From: Nanobdellota archaeon
GTDB lineage: Archaea > Nanobdellota > Nanobdellia > SCGC-AAA011-G17 > GW2011-AR17
DNA: 32,788 nucleotides
Direction: 5' to 3'
Assembly (NCBI GenBank): GCA_030018575.1
Contig: JASEIA010000003.1
Coordinates: 1 to 32,788 of the forward strand
This document shows, in pieces, positions 8,142 to 15,592 of the stretch. Position 1 is the first letter of the stretch. Each line of letters starts with the position of its first letter. Made by a program: the position numbers and the translations under genes. The notes below the pieces were generated by a model. It searched no databases. It was not told where the DNA came from and saw only the letters and a program-made list of their open reading frames with translations.

Positions 8142-8196
8142 AAAACGCTTTGCGTTTTCGGCGTGCCGAAAATCCTTTTGGATTTTCCAGCATCAC
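8142..8196. repeat. Three-hairpin dispersed element, copy 2
   Basis: AAAACGC-ttt-GCGTTTT, TTCGGC-gt-GCCGAA, then GAAAATCC-tttt-GGATTTTC and the ending TTTTCCAGCATCAC. Hairpins one and two are nearly identical to copy 1 at 2327. The loop of the first and one loop base of the second have changed, while stems are kept. Another small palindrome (AAAGC-ctA-GCTTT like) follows at about 8197-8211. The element lies in the predicted leader of the membrane-protein operon. Confidence 0.62.
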
Positions 8197-8224
8197 AAAG
8201 CCTAGCTTTGCAAGGTTTTTCAGC

Positions 8225-8234
8225 CCTTATATAC
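8225..8234 (-). promoter_or_regulatory. TATA box for the three-membrane-protein operon
   Basis: Read on the minus strand as GTATATAAGG. The start of transcription would be near 8203, leaving a ~95-base leader before the ATG at 8108. A second TATA-like stretch (GTTTATATATTG, about 8255-8266) lies further upstream and could serve instead. Confidence 0.4.
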
Positions 8235-8280
8235 ACTAAGAATTAGAGCAATACAATATATAAACTTTCCGCTGGGCGGG

Positions 8281-8306
8281 AAGCTTCGAACGAAGTGAGA
8301 AAGCTT
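8281..8306. repeat. AAGCTT-armed dispersed element, copy 1
   Basis: AAGCTT at each end encloses CGAACGAAGTGAGA. The same core and arms recur in a double form at 14478-14526. It lies in the gap between the membrane-protein operon and the PRC-barrel gene. The remainder of 8307-8385 is A-rich and shows no gene. Confidence 0.55.
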
Positions 8307-8385
8307 TTCGAGCAGGCAATACAAAAAAACCGCGCTAAAATATAATTAAAAATAATGAAAGAAAAGAATAAACAAAAAAAGGCAG

Positions 8386-8676
8386 TTACATCTCGGTTGT
8401 TGTTTGTCCTGTCTCTTCGCCTTCCTCGTATGCGGGAACTGCGGATTTTGAAACAACCATCACATCGCCGATTGCCTTCACGAGGTTGTGCGGGACAACA
8501 ACGCCCTTGGCGCCGCCAAGAAGCTTTGTAAGGAACGAGTTTCTCGTTGCCCTTATTCGCCAGCCGTACACCTTGTTTCCCTGGAGTATGGCTTCCTCCA
8601 CATCGCCGAAATAGTCTCCAGTGTCAGTGAAGACCTGCATGTCGTATACATCTGTTACCTGCTTTATCTTTAACAT
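8386..8676 (-). CDS. PRC-barrel domain protein
   Basis: 96 residues. One PRC-barrel occupies nearly all of it: MLKIKQVTDVYDMQVFTDTG, then GDVEEAILQGNKVYGWRI, and the closing strand GVVVPHNLVKAIGDVMVV, with a short acidic tail. PRC-barrels occur in RNA-processing and photosynthetic proteins; in archaea, small ones (CdpB type) bind SepF and help cell division. The sequence alone does not choose between these. The ATG has a strong GGAGGA six bases upstream and a TATA box (8725-8736) placing transcription near 8704. It is thus a single gene with a leader, which suggests steady high translation. Confidence 0.82.
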   Translation of the reverse strand: MLKIKQVTDVYDMQVFTDTGDYFGDVEEAILQGNKVYGWRIRATRNSFLTKLLGGAKGVVVPHNLVKAIGDVMVVSKSAVPAYEEGEETGQTTTEM

Positions 8677-8724
8677 ATATATTCCTCCTTTTATTGAATA
8701 TGCATATTGATGGAGAGCAAATAC

Positions 8725-8736
8725 ATATTTATATAG
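8725..8736 (-). promoter_or_regulatory. TATA box for the PRC-barrel gene
   Basis: CTATATAAATA on the minus strand, about 54 bases before the ATG at 8676. The predicted leader is about 28 bases and holds AAAGGAGGA. Confidence 0.55.
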
Positions 8737-9900
8737 TTATCTTTTTGCCTTTGCCCCTAAAACCTCTTTATAGATTTCCATTATGCGCTTTGCAATTAGG
8801 TTCCAGTCATATTGCTTTGCGCGCTTAAGGTTGTTTTTCCTCATTCCTGCCGCAAGCTTTTTGTCGTCAATAATCCGTGTTATGGCTTTTGCAAGCCCGT
8901 CAACGTCCCCGTATTTCACGAAAAGGCCGTTCTCCGGCTCTTTCATTTCATAAGGCACGCCATTGACAGGCGTCATTACAAGCGGATTGCCGGAAGCCAT
9001 AGCCTCAAACATCGTGAGAGGAAGGCCTTCCCTGTAGCTTGGCAAGCAGTATAAGTCAGCAGCCTGGTACATCTCGGCAATCTTTTTCCTGTTGCGAATC
9101 GGCTCAAGAATGTGGAAGTTTTTGTCATTGCCTGCAATTTCCTTTAGGGGCTGGAGCATTCCCTCGTCAGGGCCCACAAAGACAAAATGAATATCCTTTC
9201 TTGTTTTCAGTATTTCTTTTTCAGCCAATGCAAGCTTGTCAACCCCTTTTGTGGGGTTCAGCCTTCCGAAAAACAATGCAATCTTTGCCTTTGGAGGAAT
9301 GTCGTGTTCCTTCCTGAAATTATTTTTCTTAATTTTTTTGAAAAATATCTCATTCATCCCGTTGGGTATAACCCTTATCTTTTCTTTTTTTCCGCCGCGC
9401 TTCTGAATTTCATTTATCTCCCATGGCGTGATTGCAATTATCCTGTCTGTCCACTTGAACATCCACGGCAGGAATGTGCGGTATACAATCCATACAGCCA
9501 CTTTTCCGCCAAAAGAGCGGTAGCCTGAAGTCCAGCAGCAGTGGGTTGTGTGAATGTGCGGCACTTTTTTAATCCTTGATGCAATTGCAGAGAACAGGAC
9601 ATACGAATGCCCTGAAACATGGGAATGGATTATGTCAAAATTTCCTTTCAAGAGCTTTGGCAGGACAGAAGGCCAGAATGTCGCGAAGTTTGCAATCGTG
9701 AACCAGTTTTTGCAGCGGTGCACCTTGACGCCGTCAATAACCTCCTCTTTCTTTTCAATTGTGCCATACTTGTCGCTGTCTGAGCAGAAAACATGCGCGT
9801 CATGCCCTTCCTTAACATACCGCATTGCCAACTCATGTACCACCTGCCCCGGGCCGTCTATGACAGGAAGGTAGTATGCCTGCGTGAAAGCTATCTTCAT
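8737..9900 (-). CDS. GT4-family glycosyltransferase (GT-B fold)
   Basis: 387 residues, the usual length for this family. It starts with the nucleotide-fold strand MKIAFTQAYYLPVIDGPGQV, the glycine-containing loop that contacts the donor. The C-terminal Glycos_transf_1 domain has ALFFGRLNPTKGVDKLALAE, the strand HFVFVGPDEG, and the donor-binding segment LPSYREGLPLTMFEAMASGN. In this segment the paired glutamates (EGLPLTMFE) bind the sugar nucleotide. It resembles PimA/PimB-like enzymes that add a hexose to a lipid or glycan at the cytoplasmic face. The substrate cannot be read. It has its own promoter (TTAAAAAC about 26 bases before the ATG) and no Shine-Dalgarno, so it is probably leaderless. 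Confidence 0.88.
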   Translation of the reverse strand: MKIAFTQAYYLPVIDGPGQVVHELAMRYVKEGHDAHVFCSDSDKYGTIEKKEEVIDGVKVHRCKNWFTIANFATFWPSVLPKLLKGNFDIIHSHVSGHSYVLFSAIASRIKKVPHIHTTHCCWTSGYRSFGGKVAVWIVYRTFLPWMFKWTDRIIAITPWEINEIQKRGGKKEKIRVIPNGMNEIFFKKIKKNNFRKEHDIPPKAKIALFFGRLNPTKGVDKLALAEKEILKTRKDIHFVFVGPDEGMLQPLKEIAGNDKNFHILEPIRNRKKIAEMYQAADLYCLPSYREGLPLTMFEAMASGNPLVMTPVNGVPYEMKEPENGLFVKYGDVDGLAKAITRIIDDKKLAAGMRKNNLKRAKQYDWNLIAKRIMEIYKEVLGAKAKR

Positions 9901-9923
9901 ATATTGTATTACGCAAGAAAGGG

Positions 9924-9931
9924 TTTTTAAT
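9924..9931 (-). promoter_or_regulatory. TATA-like box for the glycosyltransferase gene
   Basis: TTAAAAAC on the minus strand, centred about 27 bases before the ATG at 9900, consistent with a leaderless message. Confidence 0.35.
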
Positions 9932-9963
9932 GGTTATGAAAAGAAACTGACTTTCTTTGTCTT

Positions 9964-10161
9964 TTACCATCCAACATGTCCTTCGCCATTATCATATTCT
10001 TTACGAAGTCGTTCTGTTTCTTCTTCTAGCCTTTCTTCATAAATGCTATATCTTCGCCCTGGTAATAAACCGCTCAGTGGTCCTATACCATACTCTTCTT
10101 TAAGCCGTTCTTCAAGCTCATTTAGTCTTTCCTTATATTCTCTTTCTGAACGCTCATTCAT
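9964..10161 (-). CDS. Small charged coiled-coil-like protein, unknown
   Basis: 65 residues, rich in Glu, Arg and Lys. Two helical runs of the form ERLNELEERLKEEYG and YEERLEEETERLRKEY flank a Gly/Pro linker (PLSGLLPGRR), which suggests a helical hairpin or dimer. The ATG follows a strong GGAGGAA, and a TATA box lies at 10211-10220, so this is likely a real gene although it is short. I know no family. Codon use is more AT-rich than in its neighbours, similar to the R-M cassette, hinting at a separate origin. Confidence 0.6.
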   Translation of the reverse strand: MNERSEREYKERLNELEERLKEEYGIGPLSGLLPGRRYSIYEERLEEETERLRKEYDNGEGHVGW

Positions 10162-10210
10162 TCTTTCCTCCTACTAGTATTTCTTGCCTCGATAAGTGTA
10201 ATTTCATAGC

Positions 10211-10220
10211 TATTTATAAA
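10211..10220 (-). promoter_or_regulatory. TATA box for the small coiled-coil gene
   Basis: TTTATAAATA on the minus strand, about 54 bases before the ATG at 10161, giving a leader of roughly 28 bases with a Shine-Dalgarno. Confidence 0.5.
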
Positions 10221-10288
10221 GATTTGCTTTATTATAACAGAATGAGAACAAATCAAGAATTAAATGGGCCATAATAAATCAAAAAGGG

Positions 10289-11077
10289 TTATTCTCTCTT
10301 AATTATGTACCATAAATAAGCTAAAAATAATACTCCTGCAAGAGCCAAAGAAAGGAACAGCGCAGGCAGTGCTGAGCCAAGCGTGTAAAGAAGAACTGCA
10401 AGCGCGATTATGAATATAAAGCTGAATATGTACATTGGCCTTGAGCCTGCAAGCACTTTCATGCCGTCAAGCCCGAACATCGGGAGCATGTCGTATACAG
10501 GCATTATTGAGTTTATCAGCACAAGGTCAGCAAGCGCATCAGCATTTATTATCTTGCATGCCAAAGCAAGCAGTATGTTTGCCATCGGGCCTGCAAGCGC
10601 TATCTTTGCCTCTTCCAAATCAGTAACTTCCACCATCTTATGCCCGAATCTGTGCGTTTTCTTGATTACAAGCCCGTAAGAGCTTACTGCTGTAAAAAAT
10701 AATTTTCCGTTTGAAAAAACTGCAACAAGCAGGCACAGCACTATCCCCAGAGGGAATGACTCTATCACAATGTCTTTTCCAAAAAGCCTTATTGTCTTCG
10801 GGAAAACCTGCTTTTTCAGCCCAAATCTTTTTACGCCCCATATCCTGTATTCGCTGATGAATCCGTATTTCTTTGCAGCCAGGTCATGCGCAAAGTCATG
10901 CACAAAAACGCTTACTGCAACAAACACAAGCATCTTGAAGAAATTGACAAGCCAGTGCGCCCAGGAAAATTCAGGCGCCTTGTCATTGAATGCAAAGGCA
11001 AGCGCGAGGGTAATTATTATAACTGCAAAGTATTTGAGCTCTCGTTTTGTATATTCCATTTCACTTCTCTCTATCAC
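10289..11077 (-). CDS. Site-2-protease-like (M50) membrane protein with HDxxH in place of HExxH
   Basis: 262 residues with about six membrane helices. S2P landmarks are all present in order: a metal-site motif in VFVHDFAHDLAAKKYG, the GPMAN turn in LAGPMANILLALA, and the second metal motif YDMLPMFGLDGMKVL supplying the Asp of LDG. In canonical M50 proteases the first motif is HExxH with Glu as the general base; here it is HDFAH. Asp may be too short for normal catalysis, so the protein could be a slow or altered protease or a non-catalytic relative. The GTG at 11077 overlaps the stop of the TraB gene by four bases; the ATG at 11059 (MEYTKREL) is an equally good start. The two genes form an operon. 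Confidence 0.8.
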   Translation of the reverse strand: MIERSEMEYTKRELKYFAVIIITLALAFAFNDKAPEFSWAHWLVNFFKMLVFVAVSVFVHDFAHDLAAKKYGFISEYRIWGVKRFGLKKQVFPKTIRLFGKDIVIESFPLGIVLCLLVAVFSNGKLFFTAVSSYGLVIKKTHRFGHKMVEVTDLEEAKIALAGPMANILLALACKIINADALADLVLINSIMPVYDMLPMFGLDGMKVLAGSRPMYIFSFIFIIALAVLLYTLGSALPALFLSLALAGVLFLAYLWYIIKRE

Positions 11078-11742
11078 TTCTGCATCGCCTTCAGCAGGGC
11101 TACGATTCCTCCCTCATGCCCTGCGCCGACAACTGCGACAACAGAACCTTTATTCTGCATCAGATTATATAAATGTTTTGCCATAATAGCATTTCTCTCC
11201 TGAATCAGGGCTTTATATACAGAAGGGTATCTTTTCTTCACCATTCCTATAATGCTCTCAATAAATCTCTGGTCAGGCACTTTTGAAAGGTCAAACGCCA
11301 TCCTCTTTTTCTTTGAAAAGAATCCTGAAAATATATCCCCTATAAACCTGAGCTTTTCCCTCCATGTAATCTGCCTGAACAGGCTTTTGATTGTTTCGCT
11401 GATATGCCTGTCAATCAATGCAACCTCCGCCTTTATCTCAGCGGCTGCTTTCACAGCTGTCTTCATCTCATCGCCAGGCGAAGTGCCTACCATCTTTCCC
11501 AGCTTTTTCTCAGCCCAAGCGGCAATCAGGTTGAAGAAAAAGCCCCTTATGCCCGCAGAGGCAATGTCTTTCAGTGACATCCTCCTTTTTTTCTTGTGCA
11601 TCAGGCCAAAGAGCCTGTCAGCGTCAAGCTCCAGTGCGACAACATCCGGCTTTTGGAGCATTATGACATTTCCGACTTCCCTTATGCTTTGTATTGCAAT
11701 GTGGGAAGTGCCTATTATTGTGAGATTTTTGTAAGCAATCAT
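11074..11742 (-). CDS. TraB-family protein
   Basis: 222 residues from the ATG at 11742 (MIAYKNLTIIGTSH). The track start 66 bases upstream is rejected because a TATA box (11764-11772) lies about 26 bases before this ATG. Family landmarks: GTSH near the N-terminus, KPDVVALELDADR, a GTSPGDEM segment, ALIDRHISETIKS, ERNAIMAKHL, and VGAGHEGGIVALL at the end. The founding member TraB limits pheromone activity in Enterococcus. Archaeal and eukaryotic relatives (also related to TIKI/GumN) are thought to be membrane-associated proteases with conserved GTSH, Glu and His residues. The archaeal role is unknown. The gene is the first of an operon with the S2P-like protein, an interesting pairing of two putative membrane proteases. 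Confidence 0.85.
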   Translation of the reverse strand: MIAYKNLTIIGTSHIAIQSIREVGNVIMLQKPDVVALELDADRLFGLMHKKKRRMSLKDIASAGIRGFFFNLIAAWAEKKLGKMVGTSPGDEMKTAVKAAAEIKAEVALIDRHISETIKSLFRQITWREKLRFIGDIFSGFFSKKKRMAFDLSKVPDQRFIESIIGMVKKRYPSVYKALIQERNAIMAKHLYNLMQNKGSVVAVVGAGHEGGIVALLKAMQK

Positions 11743-11763
11743 AAGGATAAATTGCCTGCAGCA

Positions 11764-11772
11764 GTATAAAAG
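11764..11772 (-). promoter_or_regulatory. TATA box fixing the TraB start
   Basis: CTTTTATAC on the minus strand, centred 26 bases before the ATG at 11742. It predicts a leaderless message and decides against the longer ORF. Confidence 0.55.
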
Positions 11773-11839
11773 CATTCCGCCTGCAGAATATTTCACGCCA
11801 TTTACCACAAGCTAACAGCCGCCTGTCAAATGCTGCCAG

Positions 11840-13510
11840 CTAATTCAGGCTTCTTTCCCTCATTGTCTGCGCAAGAATGGCCGCAATGGCAAACAAGCCT
11901 ATCAACCCGAACAGGAAATAAAGGTGGTTTATTCCTGCAAGAGTCGACTCAAACAGGATAAGCCCTTTTAATATGCCTTCCATCAAAACAAACGGATTGT
12001 ACTCAACTATGATTCTCAGGAATCCCGACAGTGTTTCAAGAGGCATTATGGCGTTTGAGAATACCAGCGTGATTATTGCAATTGACACAGAGGCAACAGT
12101 AGCTGTCTCGCCTGTATTGAATATGTTGCCTATGAACATGCCTATAAAGATGAATAAGGTTGCAAACACAAGCAAGAAGGCGGTTGCAAGCAGGTAGGTT
12201 GTAAGCGCTATTCCTTTGACAAATATGCTTGTTACCCCCATGATAAGCGCTGTCTGCACGAATATTATGCTGATATATGTAAGGTAATGCGCAAGCAGGA
12301 ATGTCATTGTCCCTGTTGGCGTTATGAAGTTCCTCAGCGACGCTGACGATTCTTTTTCCCTTATAACCCCTGTTGCGCTTATGAGCAGGCTTACAAGCAT
12401 TATAAGCAGGATAAGCAGCGAAGGCAGTATATATAGGAAGTAATTCTTTGTTTTTGTAAGCGGCTGCACGCTTATCTTCAGCGGGCTTACGATTGCCTCG
12501 ACATTTGTTATTTTCACACCCTCAATGCTTGATTTTATATTGCCAAACCTGTTGTTTGTGTCCTTGATTATTGATGTGTCTGCATTAACCTTATTCTTTG
12601 CTTCCTGCGCGCTTGTCTGCGCTTCTCCTGCTTTTGTCCTTGCTGTCTCAAGCTTGGATTTCAGCGAATTGTAACTTGAAACCAGGTCATTTATGTGGCT
12701 TGTAAGCGTTGAAAACACGCTTGAGCTCAGGTTAAGGTCGTTTCTTATGCTCTCAATTTCTGTAGTGGATGCGCTTGTGTCAAGGCTGCCTGCATCAAAA
12801 TCAATTGAAGCTATCTTGTCCACTGATTCAGAAAGCTTTGTTGCTTCCTCTGCATTGTTTGTTGTAAGCCTTAATGAAGCGCTTTTTCCAGCTTCTGTTT
12901 CCTTATTTATATTGTCAAGAGCGCCAAGAATTTGGCTTACCGCGCCTGCGCTAAGCTCACTGGACTGCATTGCAACCTTTGCGCTGAGCTTTTCGCTTAT
13001 TGTGTTTGCAATATTAACCCTTGATTCGTCAATGTAAAGCGTGATTAGGTTCCTTGCGCTGTTGTCCATTGCCATGTCTTTTGGAAACACAATGCAGACA
13101 GGATACCTTGACAGCCTTACAAGGTTCATGCATTCTTCTTCGCTCCGGGTTTTTGTTATGCCATACTCGCTGCTGCTCAGGTTTAAGATTAGCATATCTG
13201 CAAGAGGGGAATAACTTTCCGAGAATGCGGCAATATTTACCCCGTAAAGCGTTGAAGTGTTGAATCCTATGCTTACAAGCGTCATTATAAGCAAAGGGCC
13301 AAGCAGGAAGATAAGGGCTGATATCCTTGAGCGGATAATAAGCTTGTAATTCTTGATTATGATGCGGAGCAGCTTTATGAAAAAGAACCCCTTGCCCCTT
13401 TTTTGCACTTCATCCATTATGCCTGAATAATCCCTTTTGGCAGCCAGCCTTTTTGCGTCAAACATGGAGCGCACGTTGTCTGTTTCCGGTTTTTTTGCAA
13501 TCATTGCCAT
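11840..13510 (-). CDS. ABC-2 type transporter permease with a large extracytoplasmic coiled-coil domain
   Basis: 556 residues. A cytoplasmic head of about 65 residues precedes the first membrane helix (ALIFLLGPLLIMTLVSIGF). About 300 outward-facing residues follow. They hold an ABC-2 receptor-like alpha/beta part (LVRLSRYPVCIVFPKDMA) and a long heptad-rich region ending in the AQTSAQEAKNKVNADTS area. Five membrane helices close the protein, including the ABC-2 core around LRNFITPTGTMTFLLAHYLT. This is the ABC2_membrane_3 (YhgE/Pip-like) layout. It should pair with the ATPase encoded just upstream; one base separates the genes and the end of the ATPase frame carries AAAGAGG. The transported substrate (drug, lipid or peptide) is not evident. 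Confidence 0.87.
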   Translation of the reverse strand: MAMIAKKPETDNVRSMFDAKRLAAKRDYSGIMDEVQKRGKGFFFIKLLRIIIKNYKLIIRSRISALIFLLGPLLIMTLVSIGFNTSTLYGVNIAAFSESYSPLADMLILNLSSSEYGITKTRSEEECMNLVRLSRYPVCIVFPKDMAMDNSARNLITLYIDESRVNIANTISEKLSAKVAMQSSELSAGAVSQILGALDNINKETEAGKSASLRLTTNNAEEATKLSESVDKIASIDFDAGSLDTSASTTEIESIRNDLNLSSSVFSTLTSHINDLVSSYNSLKSKLETARTKAGEAQTSAQEAKNKVNADTSIIKDTNNRFGNIKSSIEGVKITNVEAIVSPLKISVQPLTKTKNYFLYILPSLLILLIMLVSLLISATGVIREKESSASLRNFITPTGTMTFLLAHYLTYISIIFVQTALIMGVTSIFVKGIALTTYLLATAFLLVFATLFIFIGMFIGNIFNTGETATVASVSIAIITLVFSNAIMPLETLSGFLRIIVEYNPFVLMEGILKGLILFESTLAGINHLYFLFGLIGLFAIAAILAQTMRERSLN

Positions 13511-13511
13511 T

Positions 13512-14447
13512 TTAATGCCTCTTTGTTATGTATTCAAACACTTCTTCCATTGTGGGCTTGTGCACCTTGAGGCTTACTATCCTTTCCTTGTTGCCTTCTA
13601 TTATGCCCAGCAGGCGCTTTAGCACTTTTTCAGCCTTCGGCGTGTAAAGCACAACCTTATTTCTCTTCAGCACGATGTTGGAGATGTCCATTTTTCCCAT
13701 CTTCTTTAGTATTGAAACATAATTTCCCGGGGATGATATAAGGTGTATCTCCTCATTCTTTGAATATTTGCCTTTTAATTCATCAGGGGAGCCGCATTCT
13801 ATAATCTCGCCGTTATGGATTATCGCTATCCTGCTGCATACAACCTCAACCTCGTCAAGCATGTGGGACGCCATTATGATTGTCTTGCCCTGGTCGTTTA
13901 TTTTCTTGATTAATGCAAGCATTTCCTTTCTCAGCACGGGATCAAGGTCTTCTGTCGGCTCGTCAAGGAAAAGCACCTTTGGATTATGGATAAGGGAGCA
14001 AGCAATGTCAAGCCTCCTTATCATGCCTGTGGAAAGCTCCTTTGCAAGAAGGTTTTCCGCGTCAGTCAGGTCCATGAGGTCAAGTATTGCTGTTGTCCTT
14101 TTCCTTATGCTTTCATCCTTCATCCCGTAAAGCCTGCCGAAATATGCAAGATTTTCCTTTGCTGTCAGCAGCGGATAAACAGATATCGACTGTGTCGCGA
14201 AGCCTATGTTCTCGTGAAGCCTTGTTTTGCTGAACTTAAGCTGCTTTCCGTCAAAGAAAACCTTGCCGCTTGACTGCTTCCAGTATCCAATCAGAATGTT
14301 CATCAGCGTTGTCTTGCCTGAGCCGCTCAGCCCTATTATGCCGAAGTAGCTTCCTTTCGGAATGTTCAGGCTAATGTTGTTAAGAACTTTTTTCTTGCCA
14401 AAAGACTTGCTCAGGCTTTCAGTCTTGAATATCGCCTCTTCTTCCAT
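13512..14447 (-). CDS. ABC transporter ATP-binding protein
   Basis: 311 residues, with a standard nucleotide-binding domain plus a ~70-residue C-terminal extension typical of drug/polysaccharide exporters (DrrA/CcmA type). Walker A GLSGSGKTT is at 39-47, the Q-loop at ATQSISVYPLL, and Walker B VLFLDEPTEDLDP at about 158-170. The switch histidine is in MASHMLDE. The signature reads LSTGM (138-142) instead of LSGGQ, a variant often seen in archaeal ABC-2 ATPases. The C-terminal part (GNYVSILKKMG, EEVFEYITKR) is the usual accessory domain. It leads the operon with the permease. No Shine-Dalgarno precedes the ATG; TATA-like stretches at 14462-14480 suggest a leaderless message. Confidence 0.92.
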   Translation of the reverse strand: MEEEAIFKTESLSKSFGKKKVLNNISLNIPKGSYFGIIGLSGSGKTTLMNILIGYWKQSSGKVFFDGKQLKFSKTRLHENIGFATQSISVYPLLTAKENLAYFGRLYGMKDESIRKRTTAILDLMDLTDAENLLAKELSTGMIRRLDIACSLIHNPKVLFLDEPTEDLDPVLRKEMLALIKKINDQGKTIIMASHMLDEVEVVCSRIAIIHNGEIIECGSPDELKGKYSKNEEIHLISSPGNYVSILKKMGKMDISNIVLKRNKVVLYTPKAEKVLKRLLGIIEGNKERIVSLKVHKPTMEEVFEYITKRH

Positions 14448-14477
14448 TTATAAGATTAGTGTTATATAGGATTAATA

Positions 14478-14526
14478 AAGCTTTCCGAACGAAGTGAGGG
14501 AAGTTTCGAACAAAGTGAGAAAGCTT
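14478..14526. repeat. AAGCTT-armed dispersed element, double copy
   Basis: Starts AAGCTTTC and ends GAAAGCTT, its reverse complement. Inside are two cores in direct order, CGAACGAAGTGAG and CGAACAAAGTGAG, separated by GGAAGTTT. The same core and arms are found singly at 8281-8306. It lies between the ABC ATPase promoter and the end of the exchanger gene. Confidence 0.55.
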
Positions 14527-14536
14527 GTTGTTTAGC

Positions 14537-15592
14537 TCAGGCAACGGGCGCGCCGGACAGGAATCCGGTTTTGAGGAGATAAATCATTACTGCAAGAAAT
14601 ACAGCATAAAGCACGATAAGCGCCATTCCCTCAAACATCCTTACAAACCATCCTGTCCTTATGAAAGCAAGCAGCAGCAATGTGAATAATATCATTGCAG
14701 GAATATAATACCCAATCGTAAGCAGGCTTAGAGTGATGGGACTAATTAGGCTGCTTATTCCTATAACCAGAAGCGTGTCAGCTATGTTGCTGCCTATTAT
14801 TGTGCCCATTATCATGTTGCCCATTCTTTTTCTTGCGGCTGATATGCAGACAACCGTCTCGGGAAGAGATGTTCCCAGCCCAATAACCAAAAGCCCCACT
14901 ACGGTATCAGGAATTCCAATGCCCCATGCAATGTTTTCAAGCGCGGGTATGAGATATTTTGCAGAAAAAAACAAGGCTGCTGCGCTCAATATGATTATTA
15001 GGGCTTGCCTTGCAATAAACCCGGCATTTATATCCTGGTTTTTTGCTCCTGCATTATTTGAAAAATCTTTTTTAAGCATGCTAATTCCGTAAAAAAGCCC
15101 CCCGCGCCCCGTGTTTGCAAAAAATCTTCTTAACCCTCCCTTTAATATGTCTGTCTCAAAAAGCCAGATAAGGTAAATCATAAACAGCAAAAGAAGGGCA
15201 ATGCCCTCTATTCTTCCTATGCTCCTGTCAAATGCAAACGCGGCAAATATCAGCGAAACAACAAAAAGATATACGCCTTCCTTTGCAAATATCCTTTTCT
15301 CAATGATTATAGGGGCTATAATCGCGCTAACACCTAACACAATCCCTATTCTTGCAATATTGGCGCCAATTATAGGCCCTGTTACAAGCTGGCTGTTCTT
15401 GTAAAAAGATGCCGCTATTGAGCTTGCAAACTCCGGCAGGGAGGTGCCTACTGCAACAATAGTTACACCTATCACAAATTCTGAAACCCCAAGTGCCCTT
15501 GCAACTTTTGAGGAAGCGTTAACAAAATAATCGCTTGACTTTATGAGCACTGCAAGCGCGGCTATGGCAATGATAATATCATAAAATATCAT
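14537..15592 (-). CDS. Calcium/sodium antiporter (CaCA superfamily, YrbG-like)
   Basis: 351 residues with about ten to eleven membrane helices. Both alpha repeats are clear. The first has VGTSLPEFASSIAASF and GPIIGANIARIGIVLG; the second has GLGTSLPETVVCISAA and GTIIGSNIADTLLVIG. The acidic residues of the GTSLPE motifs bind the cation. In most members the protein exchanges Na+ or H+ for Ca2+ across the membrane. The second GSNIAD is canonical, whereas the first repeat has GANIAR (Arg instead of Asp/Phe), a small departure. The ATG overlaps the stop of the upstream membrane-protein gene (ATGA) with GGAAGGA before it, so the two are translationally coupled. Confidence 0.9.
   Translation of the reverse strand: MIFYDIIIAIAALAVLIKSSDYFVNASSKVARALGVSEFVIGVTIVAVGTSLPEFASSIAASFYKNSQLVTGPIIGANIARIGIVLGVSAIIAPIIIEKRIFAKEGVYLFVVSLIFAAFAFDRSIGRIEGIALLLLFMIYLIWLFETDILKGGLRRFFANTGRGGLFYGISMLKKDFSNNAGAKNQDINAGFIARQALIIILSAAALFFSAKYLIPALENIAWGIGIPDTVVGLLVIGLGTSLPETVVCISAARKRMGNMIMGTIIGSNIADTLLVIGISSLISPITLSLLTIGYYIPAMILFTLLLLAFIRTGWFVRMFEGMALIVLYAVFLAVMIYLLKTGFLSGAPVA

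Noticed and set aside
7564-8142. Plus-strand ORF of 192 codons
   Set aside because: It is the antisense shadow of membrane paralog 1, whose protein clearly matches its two neighbours and has operon structure.
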